Below are positions 10,862 through 22,319 of a stretch of DNA of 64,000 nt, in pieces. The translations under genes were made by a program, and so were the position numbers. The notes beneath the pieces were generated by a model, which was not told the origin of the DNA, did no database searches, and saw only the letters and a program-made list of their open reading frames with translations. Source of the DNA: Nomia melanderi (Eukaryota > Arthropoda > Insecta > Hymenoptera > Halictidae); assembly GCF_051020985.1 (NCBI RefSeq), contig NC_135000.1:1984001-2048000 (forward strand), given 5' to 3'. How positions within the stretch are numbered: the stretch's first letter is position 1; every line of letters begins with the position of its first letter.

Positions 10862-11116
10862 TTGATCCCTTGCCTTACGATATCGTGTCACACTCGTGGC
10901 GAAAATATCAAATGCAATAGAATTTAAGAAATATAAATACCACTTCATTCTTTCAAGTACGAATTGAATATTATTTTTCTATTATTAATTGTAATGCTTC
11001 TGAGTAAACGTAGATATAGAAGAAATGTAGAATTTCCCTCTTTTTCTAATGAATTATGAACAATAAAATGTCTCTGTTCAGCGCAATTGGGAAAGAATCA
11101 TAAGGCAAGGGGTTAA
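10862..11116. mobile_element. TTAA element family A copy (A3)
   Basis: The left end is TTGAtcccttgccttacgatatcgtgtcacactcgtgg. The right end is agaatcataaggcaaggggTTAA. It is 255 bp, noncoding and A+T-rich, with a near-intact inverted pair of ends. Confidence 0.85.
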
Positions 11117-12060
11117 TATTTGGCAACGTAGCTGTAACTAGACGAAGAATCGTTAAATCGGTAATAAAAACATCGTTACTATTAATATTTGTTATAATTA
11201 TTATTTATTATTATATGTTGTTATTATATTTTTATTAATTCTGGTACCATTTGTTTTCTTTATAAAAGAAGAAAATTTATATTCGTATGAAGATTTTGAC
11301 TTTTTACATTTGAGATGCTGTCTTCGGCCGACACTTTGTTGAATAAGATTAGGGAATTTAATACCTAGTAATGATTTTTGCGTAATGTGTTAATACATGT
11401 AATATTTGAATGAATTGTGTTGTTCTATTTATAGTAAGCCTTCAAGTGAACAGGTTTAATTTAATAGTGGTGTCTTAGAATTTTTGGTTTGTTTTTGTGA
11501 TTATTATAGAAAAGAAAAGAATTATTCTCACAGTATTCTGTATTCAAATTCGAAAATGTTATTTTACACATTCTGATGAAAAGTAGTGTACACAAAGTAG
11601 CGGTAAAAATAGTGTGAAAATTTGTTTTAACACTCGAACTATCTAGTAATCGAATAGCTCTTTTACAATTCCTTGTAAAGCTTAAAAGAATGGGTACATT
11701 TGTTAAGATCTGAAGCTTTTCTACAAAAATCCTTAAAATTGTTAGCAACTGTCCCTACTTAAATTAAATTCTATTTAAAGCAGTCTCAATAAATACCTCA
11801 CCTATAAACTTAATAGCTATCATCATAATTATATACCAATACATATAGCAATCATTAACCGACTAAACAAATAAAGAATTGATTTCCTTTTCTCTTCCGA
11901 TCACGAATTTTCACCGGCCAAGGTCGCTTTTCATTCAGCCGAGAGATTGCGGGCGTTTCATTCACGAGCCACGCTCGGAGAAAATCGCGCCGGGAAAGGA
12001 AATCGGCGTGAACGACGCGCGTTGGTATTCCTGTACAGTCAGACGTTTCTAATCGCATTT
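11117..12060. other. A+T-rich intronic stretch
   Basis: The first bases repeat the tail of the 9.3-10.0 kb array (gtaactagacgaagaatcgttaaatcg). The remainder shows ORFs of at most 95 codons with no domain, so nothing further is recognised. Confidence 0.4.
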
Positions 12061-12077
12061 TCTAAGGCACCGTCTAA

Positions 12078-12510
12078 TTGTTCTCTTTCTTTCTTTCGTC
12101 GAAGAATTTCGAATTTCCCGCGTTTTCTAATACTGCCTAATCTCTCTATCTCTCTCTTTATTACATTGAAAATTTCAAATTTCCTATGTTTTTAAAGGTT
12201 TTGCTGTTTATCTCTTTCTAGTCGGAGAACTTTGAAATTCCTTCATTTTATAAAACTTCATTTAAATATTCTTTCTTTTTAGTCAAAGAATTTCAAATTT
12301 CCCGTATTTCAACTTATTGCTCTTTCTCTCCGTCTCTCTCTCTCTCTCTCTCTTTCCTCAAACAATTTCGAATTCCCTTAGTGTTCAAAGTTTTTGTCTA
12401 ATTTCTCTCCCTCCTTCTCTCCTTCCAATGAAAAGATTTGAAATTCCCTCGCTTTCCAATCGTTCCATCCCTCTCTCGTCGAAGAATCCCAAATTTCCCG
12501 CGTTTCCTTG
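12078..12510. repeat. Degenerate minisatellite, unit about 75-90 bp
   Basis: A cgaagaatttcaaatttcccgcgttttc motif followed by a ctctct tract recurs six times with drift. The core (aatttc-aaattccc) is visible at about 12105, 12170, 12228, 12290, 12365, 12435 and 12485. The array is strongly pyrimidine-biased on the plus strand. Confidence 0.75.
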
Positions 12511-12960
12511 GGTGCGACCGTATTCTCGCGGTTCAACGGCCCTGGTCGAAATTTCGTCGGGCGTGCTTATCTTTCATCATTAAAGACGCGTAAAGATCGA
12601 GGATAGTAATTCCCGTGGCGAAATAGCACCGCGTCGCACGTCGTAAATCCTCGAATTACCGGGGGAAAATGGAGAAAAGAAAAAAGAACCCGAGGGCCCG
12701 TCGCCGAGCCTCGTAATAAGATTCACGGGCGCACACGAAATTCCAGCAGAAAATAACGTCTCATTTGGCCGAGCCGCCACCAGCGACCCCTCTCCCCGTA
12801 TAATAACATGCAATTTCCCTTCATCGTGCCCCCGGGATCCTCTCGCGTCCCCCAGCGAAAAAGAAATTCCGCTGAACGTCGGTACGTTCCCGTCAAGCGC
12901 CGCGAGAACGGTTTTCCCGACGATCGAACTCGACGAACCGACTCGCTTGCAGACTCACAA
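12511..12960. other. Moderately CpG-rich intronic stretch
   Basis: C+G content is higher than the flanks. No domain-bearing ORF and no repeat is recognised. Confidence 0.3.
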
Positions 12961-13079
12961 GCGTTTATTTTATATTAACATCGAATTATGTGACCGATGT
13001 TCTCTAAGGGAGCACTGTTTTCTTTTTTATTTGAACTGGTTGTTGAAGAAATAACATGTGAGGCGTTAGAACTCGAACT

Positions 13080-13330
13080 GATTATGGTATACTGTAACTT
13101 GAGGGAATTCGGAGAGTCGAGTTGGTAATAGAGAAAGGGAAATAGTAGTTAGTAAAGAATCGTTTAAGTGTTTTGGTACTAGAATTTGAAGAAATTTGGA
13201 ATTAGAGTTGGTAGTAAGTAAGGAGAAGTAGTAGTTAGTGGAATAATAGTTAGGAATATTTAAATAATAGTTAGGAAAGAATTATTTGAGTAGTTCAGTA
13301 TGAAAATCTGAAAATTTCAGAGAGTTGACA
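13080..13330. repeat. Degenerate AG-rich tandem repeat
   Basis: Repeats of aatagtagttagtaaagaat and gagttggtaataga words are spaced about 70-90 bp. The boundaries are approximate. Confidence 0.5.
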
Positions 13331-13942
13331 CTTAACTGGTTCACTGGGCATGTAATTTAACCGAATTTTTCTAGTTTTTGTATCACGAAGTTAATCACTT
13401 TGCCAAATGAATGTCGTTTCGGTAAGATTTTCTTTTAAACGAATTATCATGTTTTCCTGGCACTTTCGCGTCAATTTATGTACTTTATATAAAAAGAAGT
13501 TCGAGGGAGGATATTGCAACGCCGAAGTTTGAACAACCGCGATATTTCGGCAGGTCACGCGAGGGTTAACCTGTTAACCGGGGAGTTTAGAATACATTGA
13601 GGTGAATTGGATCAAAGAATCCAGTCCACATCTGCAATATCGCAAATCATTTCTTATCTCTTATTTGCAAATGAAAAATTAAAGAATTCTTTTTCATTTA
13701 TTATTACTATTGGATTAACTTCTTTCCATATTACGACTGATTTCATATATTTTTCGTACAATTTTAAAATACTAAAAAGCAAGAATAAAAAAATTGTTAC
13801 ATTTTTTATTCATTTTCGAAAATTAGTTTATAAGGAAAACGACTATAACATAATAATGTTATTTTCCTTTTCTTTACTGTCAACCACAAAGTGATCCAAT
13901 TTAGCTTACTCTACTCTGTAATTGCACTCATCATTATCTCCG

Positions 13943-14194
13943 GTTGATTTTTCATTTTCTCGACATTCCAACGTCAAGGATTTACGAAGGACAGTATACA
14001 ATTTCACTTATTTATTTAAAAATTCAAGATTATAATTTGTGTCTTCTATTCAAACGAAAAACTTTTCTCAGGAAAAATTGAATGTTTGAAAATGAAATGG
14101 TATATTCATAATCAAATGTAATCCTGAGTAACGGTTGACTTGAAGTTCGTATACGATGTTGCACACCGACAGAATTTCTGCATTAAGGGGTTAA
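13943..14194. mobile_element. TTAA element family G copy (G2)
   Basis: It shares a long stretch (ggatttacgaaggac... gagtaacggttgacttg.agttcgta) with the copy at 31723-31966. The right end gcattaaggggTTAA is clear and the left end is eroded. Confidence 0.6.
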
Positions 14195-16185
14195 ATTGCG
14201 ATTATAGCATTCGTGGAATGTAAATTAAATTACAGTCGGATTCCTTGTGACGCAAACCACTTCAATCCGTTTTTATCCCCATCAATTTCAACCCGTGCGT
14301 GTTGTTTCGACCCAGCAGCAGCCGTCGCTATAGTCATACGTTACGTCAGGAATGAATTCGGTGCATTTTTCGAATAAATTTCCCGCCTATTTACAAAAAA
14401 GGCTTGCGCCGTGTCCGCGCGTCGTTACTTTCGACGCGTTTGTTCCATTCGCGCGACGCAAACGGAGAAATTTGAATTTAAAATGGATTTGTCGGCGATC
14501 GATCGAGAAAGGACCGAATTCATTTCTACCCCTATTCTCTTATTCATTCATTTATTCGTCTGTTTATGCATAAAACTCGTTGTACAACTCCTTCTTAACC
14601 CGAGGAACGAAAGAAGCGATTTAAATATTAAGGAATTATAACACGGCAATCGTTTAACCGATACCGACACGTAACAAATCACGGTGACCCTTTGATTTAC
14701 GGTCGAAACCTCCTGCTATATTTATTTCCATAAATAATATTCGTATTCCGAATCTGCCGCGTTCATCGAAACCCTCGAGCGAATAATTGCTTCAATTTTA
14801 ATCGATCGCCGCCGGTACATTGTGCTCACGCACGAAAAGAATCACGTTACATTCCACGGTGACTCGTAAATTCGCTCGTGAAAGGGTGTCACATTAATTT
14901 CGTCTAGCCGCGTGACACAACTACAAGTTCCGCTGATATTATGGAAAACAATATTACGCGAAACGCGAAAAGGATGGATAACAAAGGGGAATAAATACAC
15001 TTCGCGGAGAACGTACGAGTCATTGCGTGTGCAGACCAAAATGGCCGACTGCCGCGCGAGGGCTAGAAGAATCGCGGAACCAGAAAACGTTCGTTTCTGC
15101 GAATGGAAGTTGTGCAGTGAACCTTTCGACTTTCAAATCATTTCTTTTCGACGTTGAAAGTCGACTTCGCGTATTGGCACTATAATTTTGCCGTAGGCAG
15201 CTGTTTGAATGGTTATCTCACGTTTAATCGATAAAAGTTTCATACTGGAAGTTAGTAAAATGGAATTTCATCATTTTTAAGTAGAATTAATCAAAATTAA
15301 AGTGGAAGTTGGAAATAGTTCTTGTAACTAACTTCATTCGAAGTTTGATCAGAATCTTTTTTTTGTTTTCTCTTACAAGGGAACGAAGGTTTCTATTCAT
15401 GCGTATATAAGGTGTTTCGGAAATAGTGCAACAGAGAATTCTTATTTATGTACTAAAGGAAAAGTAGAGAATGTAGAATAATATTTTTTCGTGCGATACT
15501 TTGAGGTAATCGCTTTGGCGAGTCTGTTGGGTGCTCGTACTGTTCGATATCAATCGGCCAATATGTCTGTCTGCGACTTAACATTTCTACTTCTTAGGAA
15601 CATTTCTCTATTTTCTAAGGAAGTATTAGTTTCAGAGAAAGAAGGTTAGATTACGTTAGGATTGCTATTGCTTTTCCTGAAATATTTATTGAAGAAATCG
15701 TTACGCGTTGATTACAGATCTTCAATAAACTGTTCAATAATTATTTCTCGAAGATTTCTATCTGTCAAAACTTCTTCCCCACAACTTTGTTCCCCTTGCT
15801 CTAACTATATATATATACAGAAATGTTTCCAATAAATTTCGTATCATCCCTTTATGGTCGCATTCCTTTTCCGTACAAACCAAGGTCATGACGCTCTAAA
15901 TTTTAAACAAATGTAATACAATAATAAATCCTTACTTCACATAAATTATTTTTCAATAATAATATAAATTTTAATTATCTCCATTTTACGGAACATTGAA
16001 AGTGTTCCGTCGAACATAGTCTGCCTTACAGCCGCGAACGGTTAGTCTATCCATTCGGAAACACTTCAAGAATCATATAATCCCCTAAATGTTAACCTAT
16101 CATCACTTCAACCAAAAAATTCATTCCAACAGAAAAGCCACCATTGAATTTCCAATAATTACCAAACATGACCAAAAACAATTAA
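14195..16185. other. Intronic stretch without recognised gene
   Basis: Mostly A+T-rich. A CpG-richer patch at about 14750-15070 contains aaaatggccgac, a Pho/YY1-like word. A sequence starting ggtgtttcggaaatag at 15412 looks like a transposon edge, but no partner end is seen. Confidence 0.3.
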
Positions 16186-16189
16186 AATT

Positions 16190-16880
16190 CGTTGTACAAC
16201 ACCCTGCACCTCGCCGGCTCGCCAGCTCCCAGCCGAGCAGGTACAGCGTGTTTCGCAAGAGGGCAGAGACAACGAGTCACGAAATTACCGCGTTATCTCG
16301 CGGCCGATCGAAAATTTCAACGGTTCCGGCCCCCGTCGCCCCGCCGCCGAGTAACTTACCACCCGTTGCCCCCGCGGGGGTCGGGAAGGGGGTCCGCGGT
16401 CGAAGGAGTGCAGCGGCAGCAGCACCGGCAACAACGAGGAGGAAGATTGATCGCGGTGAGGCTGCATCGCGCGGTGGAGTCGCATCTGCCGCGACTCGCT
16501 GGTTCCCTCTCGCGGCCCGGGGCGGGGAGGGGGTGGGTGGCTGCACAAGACGAACGGACGGACCGAGAAAGAGACCGGTAGGGCAGGGGGAGGAAGAGAG
16601 AGAGAGAGAGAAACTCGGGCTCCGCCTTCGGTTGGCGTGTGCATTTGCGCAAGATGGCGGCGGTCGCGCGTTTTGCGCGACCTGTGCGCGCCGGACCCTC
16701 TTCTAGACAGAGACAGGCGGTCGGAGGAGGGAGCAGGGAAAGAGAGAAAGAGAGAGGGGAGTCGAGTTCCTCTGACGGGGGTTGAAGACGCGGAGAGGGA
16801 CAACGGCGCGCGCGGCACGACGGGGAGGGCGGCCGCGGAAGCTACGCGACGGGGTTGCTCTTGGATGGAGCGGATCGATC
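16190..16880. promoter_or_regulatory. CpG island with GA tract and YY1/Pho-like motif
   Basis: This is the most GC-rich block in the 21.7 kb intron. It holds a (GA)n tract (16595-16611), a perfect AAGATGGCGGC word (about 16650-16660, as bound by YY1/Pleiohomeotic) and a second GA-rich tract near 16740. On the minus strand a strong donor, GGTG|GTAAGT (GT at 16355-16356), ends a candidate first exon. ORFs cover the block in all frames, as expected for stop-poor GC sequence, and none has a domain. It could be an alternative promoter for grn, an enhancer or a Polycomb response element. The function is inference. Confidence 0.45.
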
Positions 16881-17344
16881 GGAGCTAAGAAAATGGAAAG
16901 ATTCAGGCGGAATGGAAGTGAAGCGGCCTATAATGGCATGGACAGGAGGAAGAGCTTCGGAAAGATTAGGGAGAGGGCATTTCGTACGGGATCTACCAGT
17001 AGATTCATCAGTGAAGCTTTGTGGTAGACCGGGCCTTAATAGTGGACGAGTGTATACACTTCGCGTTGTTCAGGATAAAAACCCTGAGAGGAATGCGGGT
17101 CGTATTGGTCAGTTTTCATTTTTCTCATCTCCTTTTTGATACTAATTTGCTATTCATGAATACGGTTGCATATAATCAATGAAAAAAATAAAAAACAAAA
17201 TCCCTAGCGAGAGATACCTCTTGACTGTGTGCCGTCTCGTCGTTCTTCCCGTGAACAATGTGAAGTGGGAGGTTTGAGGACGATATGTACATGTACAAAT
17301 AGGTGAAGGACTGAACAGGAGTGAAAAAGGCTCTTAGGTGTCAG

Positions 17345-18530
17345 TGGCCCTCTATTGGCAGAGTACGAAAGGTGCCGTCACAGGAGGATTGAACCTGGGT
17401 ACTAGAGGAATGTTGCAGCTGGGATGAAGAGGTTGAAGGGGATGGACGCGGTGAGTTCGAGTGTATGGGGTTAGAGAGATTGGATGTGAAGAGATAGGTG
17501 CTACGATGTTGAAGGTTGATGGTAGGTGGAACGCAAGAGGGTGGATATGCTGCGTAGTATGGCATGGAGGAAATTGTGGAGTCTGGGAACTGGACAGGTT
17601 GAAGTTGGGCAAGATAAAAGGAAGAATTGGAAATGGATAGATGGGGAGCAAGAAATGTGGGGGGAACGTTGAAGTTTAGGAGATAGATGGGGTGGACTGT
17701 GGAACTATAGATTGGAGGATGGAATGTAAGAGGTGGAGAAATTGGACGTAAAGGAAATGGAAAGACCGAATGAATCTGGGAAACTAAGCTCAATCTGCCT
17801 AGACGACGAGAGGAAAGATTGAACTTACGAAAGTGGCCTGGCCTGAATGAAATGGGGGGAAAGATTGAACCTATGGGAATGGAAGTACTGGACTTATGCA
17901 AGATGGGAGCAAAGATTGAACCTAAGGAGCTAGATAGATTGAACTAGGGAACTATAGAAGGTGGAAGGCAAGATTGAAAGAAATAGAAAGAACGATTGAA
18001 TGTAGCAAAGTTGGCAGGTCAAAGTTAAACATGATGGGAAGGAAGATTGAGTCTAAAGAAGTAGGTAAATTAAGCCTCCCTGATTAACATTGAGGATAAA
18101 AAGATTGAATCTAGGAAACTAAGGCGACTGAAGTTAAACAAGTGAAGAAGGAGATGAAATTTATATAAATAGATAGATTGAATCTACAAAATAGATCGAA
18201 TCTACATAAACTGGGAGAAAACATCAAACCTAAGGCAACAGGAAGATCGAGCCTAAACTCGATATGAAAGAAATGGAACTCAAGGAAACTACCAAATGAT
18301 AAGAACAGTTGAACTCGATGGAAACCCAAACTCAACGTAAAGGAAGATAAAACCCAAGGAAACATTACAAAATGGCCAGAAAGATTGGTCCCGATGAAAA
18401 GAAAGATGGAACCCAAGAAAATAGACAGATCGAACCTAAAGGAAACGAAGGAAAGCATGAAACCTAACGCGATAAGAAGGAACTGAACATAAAGAAGGAT
18501 GAAACCCAAGAAAACGTTAAGACCGTTCAA
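17345..18530. repeat. Degenerate purine-rich minisatellite, about 1.2 kb
   Basis: Variants of ggaaagattgaacctaaggaaatgg recur at an irregular spacing of about 20-40 bp, with a strong A+G bias on the plus strand. The minus-strand ORFs here (186 and 139 codons) follow the repeat and are rich in S, P, F and L. They do not look like a real protein. Confidence 0.75.
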
Positions 18531-18534
18531 AATC

Positions 18535-19200
18535 TTCGTCGACGAGAAACGCAGAAACGTCGCTTGCCGAGGAGGGGAAGACGAGGGGTGGGGTAACCTA
18601 CAAAAGCATCGGCTCCCGCGTGGTCTGCAATTACGTATGCACCTCTCCGAGAGCCCGTGGGCTTCGCGGTTGGCTGCGCTTCCTTCCTGTCTGCCGCAAC
18701 CACTGCGCGTATTATGCGTCCCGTGGCCTCCGCGTCGCCGCGTCCGGCCGCGTCTTGTTTATTTTTCAACCCCGGCTGTTCGACGATCGATCATTCCCGT
18801 CGGGACCGAGAAACGGGATCCCAGTTCGCGGCCGGAAACCTTTGCTGGAAACTCGTGGGGGGGATAAAAAGTGAGAAAAAAGGCGGAGACAGCCAGTGCA
18901 GTAAAGAAGTCGCGCGGAGGGACGGAGATTTGATTCCGATTACCGAGGCTGGTTTTTCTGGCGCAGCACGGGTTAACAGAGGGCCGAGTATGATCCATGC
19001 GCGTCGGCGGGAATCAGGGATATCGCGTTCCGGAGAGTTCCACGGGCGGAGAAGATCCCGGGGCCCCGGCTGTATCAGGTTTCGCTTTTTCGCCCCCGGC
19101 TCCCTTCTTTCTCCGTTCTTGCTACACGCCCGACTTTTTTCACGGTTCGCCGGCAACCAACGACCGGGACAAGCGATGGCGGATTTTCGGGAGATCGTGT
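18535..19200. other. CpG-rich intronic island
   Basis: C+G- and CpG-rich with ORFs in all frames (up to 181 codons on the plus strand), none with a recognisable domain or convincing start. I treat it as a regulatory island. Confidence 0.35.
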
Positions 19201-19320
19201 GAGAAACTCGGAAACGTGGGGATTAATATGTTAATTGTTGAGGAGGAGACGTCTGGCGATGGAATTGTTCGTTTGGAAGAGGTTGTGAACGAGATGTCTC
19301 GTTAGACGGTGTTAGTTATG

Positions 19321-19570
19321 GGGTGCTGTGGACGAAATATCTTGCGATGAAGTATCTAAGCTGCTTTGGACGAGTTATCTCACGATGAAATATCTAAGCT
19401 GCTATGGACGAGTTATGTCGCGGTGAAGAGTCTAAAGTGCTATGGACGATATGTCTCGTAACTCTTTTTCGTTCATAAGATGCGGACGAGATATCTCGTC
19501 AAATAGTGCTGTTCGTGAAATGCTATGGACGAGTTATCTCACGACGCAATATAGTTCGTGCGATGCTCAG
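19321..19570. repeat. 38-bp minisatellite
   Basis: The unit gctgctttggacgagttatc... ending gatgaaatatctaa occurs from about 19321 in four copies at 38-bp spacing. Further decayed pieces (tggacgagttatctcacgac) reach 19560. Confidence 0.85.
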
Positions 19571-19599
19571 AAAATCTTACGTTCGCATGTTCCAATATT

Positions 19600-20940
19600 T
19601 ACAACTGACTGTTGTTCACCGGTAGTGTATATCATGTAGTGATAATTCATTAATTTGCAGACATGTAATCACGATATTGTGTCGCCAGATGTCTCATCCA
19701 CCAAAGCGAAAGGGTTAGTCGTAACGCCGAAACATTGTAGCCTCTCGTGATCATAGAACATTTTGCGTTCGAGGAATTCTAAACTTAATAAACCTTGCAC
19801 CTTTTTGTGACTCTAAACGGTTGAAATTCAGATAAGATAAGCCATAGAGCGTCGAGAAAGGCAGCGTTGAATGTGAAATGAAGAATTCTGCTCGCCGGGC
19901 ACTGTAGTTAGCGAACAAAAATGTAAATTGCTAGTTTTGAGCGCTATGGAGATTGCGAAACTTGAATGGTGGGACAATAAGAATCTGAATTGGTGTTTTT
20001 CTAAATTGTTACAGTTTTGTTTGTATTTTGCTATAATCCACAATGATTTATGCAAAAATCTGTAGCTTGGTTTTTGCACCTAGACATTCTACTCGCAAAA
20101 CAAAATAAGCATATTAAGTTTCGAAATTTTACGAAGTGTCCAATGTAAATTTAGAGGTTTCAAATAATTGTTTCTTTCGTTTAAAAAATCTGCATAATGT
20201 ATTTGATTTATATACTATGAGAGCACCCGTTTTCGTTCAAATTAACGGTGCATATGTATTTTCAGAGACAGACTTGTAAAAAATTGAGACTACTATGACA
20301 CGAATTTGTTTGTCTATAATTGAAAATAAAGTTGCCAGTCATTATCGGATTTCTAAGCTAGCTTATCAGTGTTTAGCATTATTCAGCATACTCCAAATTA
20401 ACATACATATCACTCCTTACTCTGTTACACTTATTAAAGTTATACTAGTTACGAATGCGAGATCTGTATCAGTTATACGTGTCACCAACGGAGAAGTTGT
20501 CAATCGAGAACACGCTGTCATTTTGTTGAACTAAACTTTGAAGGTTACTAAACAAGTTTTCACTCTATCTACAGGATTTATCTACGATGTTTTCACTTAT
20601 TTACTGTGAAATGGTTACAGGTACTCCTTAAGCCGTCGAAAAAGAACATGTTGCATCCAATCAATAATAATTGGGGTAAAGAAATTATAGTTACCTTGTA
20701 ACTAATCGTAAACTGATAGTTCCTCATTCGATGGCGTATTGAATTTTTCTATTATTAATGTAATCACCGAAGAGAATTACTTGCATCGTTTTTCATCAAG
20801 CGATTTCTCCTCAAATTAGATTTGCATATTTAAGCAGAATAACTCGCACGCAATAACTATTGCTTATCACCAAGAGCGGAATATTCGACACACAATTACT
20901 CTTAGATGTCTATCTTTTTGTTTATCTTTGTTACGTAAGA
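19600..20940. other. A+T-rich intronic stretch, nothing recognised
   Basis: Short ORFs only (up to 83 codons), no domain, no clear repeat family. Confidence 0.4.
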
Positions 20941-21017
20941 ATAAGTGATATACGAGTGGCTCGGTACAATAACTACTGGCCTAACTACTATTTCTAAGTT
21001 TTCGAGGAAAAAGGCAT

Positions 21018-21185
21018 ATTATCATATTACAAGGTTATACTGTTGCAATATTATAATGTTGAAATATCAGAATATCACAATATTACAATGTTGCAATAAC
21101 ACAGTATCACAGCATCACAATATAATATCACAATGTCACAATGCCACGATATTACAACATCAGAATATCACAGTCCTATTGACAA
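21018..21185. repeat. Short-period repeat of atatcacaat words
   Basis: About twenty imperfect repeats of an 8-10 bp word (aatatcaca, caatgtcac, caatattac) fill this stretch. Confidence 0.85.
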
Positions 21186-21399
21186 TATTAACCACTATTA
21201 ATCATTAACACCAATAATTACCACATAAATATCGAATTAATCCATTACACGAAATCCTTTTCTCCGGAAATCAGAAGCAGTAGTCAGACCACAATTACCC
21301 CGACCCATTCAATAAAAATATTTAACATTCTCCTAGCAGTGTACGTATCAAATTTAATTCTCGACGTATCAAAGATCCAAGCTTCATACAACCCAGGCT

Positions 21400-21660
21400 C
21401 GAACGATCTCCTAGGGAAGACGTTCCGGTTCCTGACGTGTAAAGTATTTTTCGGGGGAAGCGCGGAGCATCGCGTAATTAAACATCCTACCGCGGCGGTA
21501 ATTAACGAGGCGGGCCGAGACGTCGTTGGTCGATCGTTGAACCGGGAGGGACACGCGGAAAAAAGTGGTCGGAGCAGCGGGGTCGGCGCGCGTGTCGTCG
21601 AGGTTTTTGCGGAACAGTCGGGGGTGGCGGCCGTTTCTATATACTAGCCTGGCCTAACCT
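21400..21660. other. CpG-rich intronic island
   Basis: A short CpG-rich block (gcgcgtgtcgtcgagg). The plus ORF at 21339-21647 has no recognisable domain. Confidence 0.3.
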
Positions 21661-21707
21661 TTCACGCTTCCGTGGCGCTTCGTCGACTTGCGAATGAATT
21701 CTTACTG

Positions 21708-22170
21708 TTAACCCCTTGCCTCATGATTTCTTTTTGAACTGTGATCCATCTCACTATTTTGTTATCGATAATTTATTAACCCTTTGCGCTCCTATGACAC
21801 GACATCAATATTTACAGATGTGCTTCTTTGTTAAGATATTTTTAAAATAGAATATATTATTATGTTATTTTCAATATTATTAATAAGAAGAATCGTTTAC
21901 ACTGATCTCTGCAGACTATCGACTTTTTAAAATGCGTTTCAAATAAAATATTGTGATAATACACGGTTATCGAGGACAAAATGCAACAGAAATTCGGAGT
22001 GCAAGGGGTTGAAAACAACAGGAAGTTCCAGTCTTGTGAGCTCTAAGGTTTAATCATTGATAAGAGGAGTAATATGTAATTTGCATTTAAACACATTGAA
22101 TAATATTTATGTTTGTTAAATTCTCATTTTTGCCACGAGTCTGACACGATATTGTAGGGCAAGGGGTTCT
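21708..22170. mobile_element. Family A copy (A4) interrupted by a family D element
   Basis: The left end is TTAAccccttgcctcatgatttc. The right end is ccacgagtctgacacgatattgtagggcaaggggtt. Without the insertion at 21776-22012 it aligns from end to end with the uninterrupted copy at 40785-41023. Confidence 0.85.
21776..22012. mobile_element. TTAA element family D copy (D1), nested in A4
   Basis: A 237-bp insertion with the left end TTAAccctttgcgctc and the inverted right end ggagtgcaaggggTTGA. Host sequence continues on both sides. The empty site in the 40785-41023 copy reads aatttgttgaaaat. Confidence 0.85.
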
Positions 22171-22184
22171 CCTTTTGCGGTCGA

Positions 22185-22315
22185 ATGTCGGCGCAATGGC
22201 GACTTCGAGCTTCGATATCGGAAATAATTTAATTATTCGACTAACGAGAAATTGATATGCAGTCTTTTTTCTTTTAGTCTTTCGGTACATAATTTAGTTG
22301 TTCATTTCGAGGCGA
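22185..22315. repeat. Dispersed repeat, copy 1
   Basis: It shares aatggcgacttcgagcttcgatat... and gagaaattgatatgcagt...cttttctttt with 24760-24900. It is noncoding, a direct pair 2.57 kb apart. Confidence 0.65.
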
Positions 22316-22319
22316 ACAA

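Noticed and set aside
16089..16888. Several ORFs of 80-205 codons on both strands
   Set aside because: GC-rich DNA has few stop codons. The frames overlap on both strands and show only low-complexity R, A and P composition.
17341..17901. 186-codon minus ORF rich in S, P and H
   Set aside because: It follows a degenerate minisatellite and lacks domains or a convincing start context.
19321..19570. CRISPR-like regular repeat
   Set aside because: The units are contiguous, with no unique spacers, in a eukaryotic intron; it is a minisatellite.
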